Positions 5,862 through 5,991 of a DNA stretch of 5,991 nucleotides are shown here, one piece after another. The translations under genes and the position numbers were made by a program. The notes under the pieces are model-generated. The model saw only the letters and a list, made by a program, of their open reading frames with translations, had not been told where the DNA came from and made no database searches. The stretch's first letter is position 1, and each line of letters begins with the position of its first letter. This DNA is from an uncultured Desulfurobacterium sp. (GTDB taxonomy: Bacteria; Aquificota; Aquificia; Desulfurobacteriales; Desulfurobacteriaceae): contig CAJXJV010000086.1 in NCBI GenBank assembly GCA_913055135.1, positions 1 through 5,991 of the forward strand, in the 5' to 3' direction.

Positions 5862-5991
5862 GCTTAGAGAATACTTAGAAAAGACTTCCTACATGATGGT
5901 GGGGGTGCAGTTCGCCCTCGCCGTCATTATTGGGCTTGCGATTGGTTACTACCTTGACCAAAAGTTTAACACTTTCCCTTGGCTAACGCTT
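5854..5991 (+). CDS. atpZ: AtpZ/AtpI-type F0F1 ATP synthase accessory protein (3'-partial)
   Basis: The first 46 codons are visible and the frame is open at the window edge. ATG 5854 follows AAGGG (5843-5847) by six bases. The product begins MGKLREYLEKTSYMMVG. A glycine-containing membrane helix follows at about residues 16-36, leading into GYYLDQKFNTFPWLTL, which matches the first helix and GYxLDxxF...PW loop of the AtpZ/AtpI (ATPase_gene1) family. Members are short two-helix proteins usually encoded at the front of atp operons. They have been linked to c-ring assembly or Mg2+ supply for the ATP synthase. ATP synthase genes are therefore expected just downstream. The symbol atpZ is chosen over atpI because of the short N-terminus and motif, with moderate certainty. 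Confidence 0.82.
   Translation, partial: MGKLREYLEKTSYMMVGVQFALAVIIGLAIGYYLDQKFNTFPWLTL

Noticed and set aside
1..5991. CRISPR arrays, tRNA/rRNA genes, insertion sequences, attachment sites, intrinsic terminators
   Set aside because: No regularly spaced repeats, cloverleaf-like elements, transposase motifs or stem plus U-tract structures were seen by eye on either strand.

Overview
The window is a densely packed, all-plus-strand stretch of a low-GC (about 40% by eye) bacterial genome. It carries complete or partial genes for an HD-GYP signalling protein, three unrelated biosynthetic enzymes (PheA, HisB, HemL), a membrane methyltransferase-like protein, an MntA/HepT toxin-antitoxin pair, three very small membrane proteins and the start of an AtpZ/AtpI-type ATP synthase accessory gene. 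The long mixed-pathway gene string, strong Shine-Dalgarno (SD) sites, frequent GTG/TTG starts, 3-11 bp gene overlaps and Lys/Glu-rich proteins resemble thermophilic Aquificota, perhaps Desulfurobacteriaceae. That placement is inference from style and was not tested by any search.

Layout. Bases 1-1274 hold the C-terminal part of a membrane-anchored HD-GYP protein whose start lies upstream of the window. Its reading frame is open from base 3, so the first ATG at 87 is internal. A 36-codon membrane ORF with a TTG start and a good SD (1305-1415) fills most of the gap before pheA (1433-2509), a bifunctional chorismate mutase/prephenate dehydratase with an ACT regulatory domain. An isoprenylcysteine-methyltransferase-like membrane protein follows (2522-3019), then hisB (3016-3600), which starts at a TTG overlapping the previous stop. 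The mntA/hepT module (3614-3904 and 3897-4256) comes next. The end of hepT overlaps the start of hemL (4246-5547). The last part holds a 66-aa two-helix protein (5558-5758), a 37-aa one-helix protein (5748-5861) and atpZ (5854 to the window edge).

Working together. The largest intergenic gap is about 30 bp and no intrinsic terminator was seen, so much of the window could be one long transcript with translational coupling. The metabolic genes belong to three separate pathways (phenylalanine, histidine, tetrapyrrole), so the grouping looks like a mixed operon and not a pathway cluster. The most notable points are the toxin-antitoxin pair wired directly into the hemL translation start, and the set of small, otherwise easily missed membrane ORFs, two of them forming an overlapping chain into the ATP synthase accessory gene. 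I see no CRISPR array, insertion sequence, tRNA or rRNA. I also see no strong evidence of a wholly new system; the small-protein chain before atpZ is the best candidate for something undescribed.
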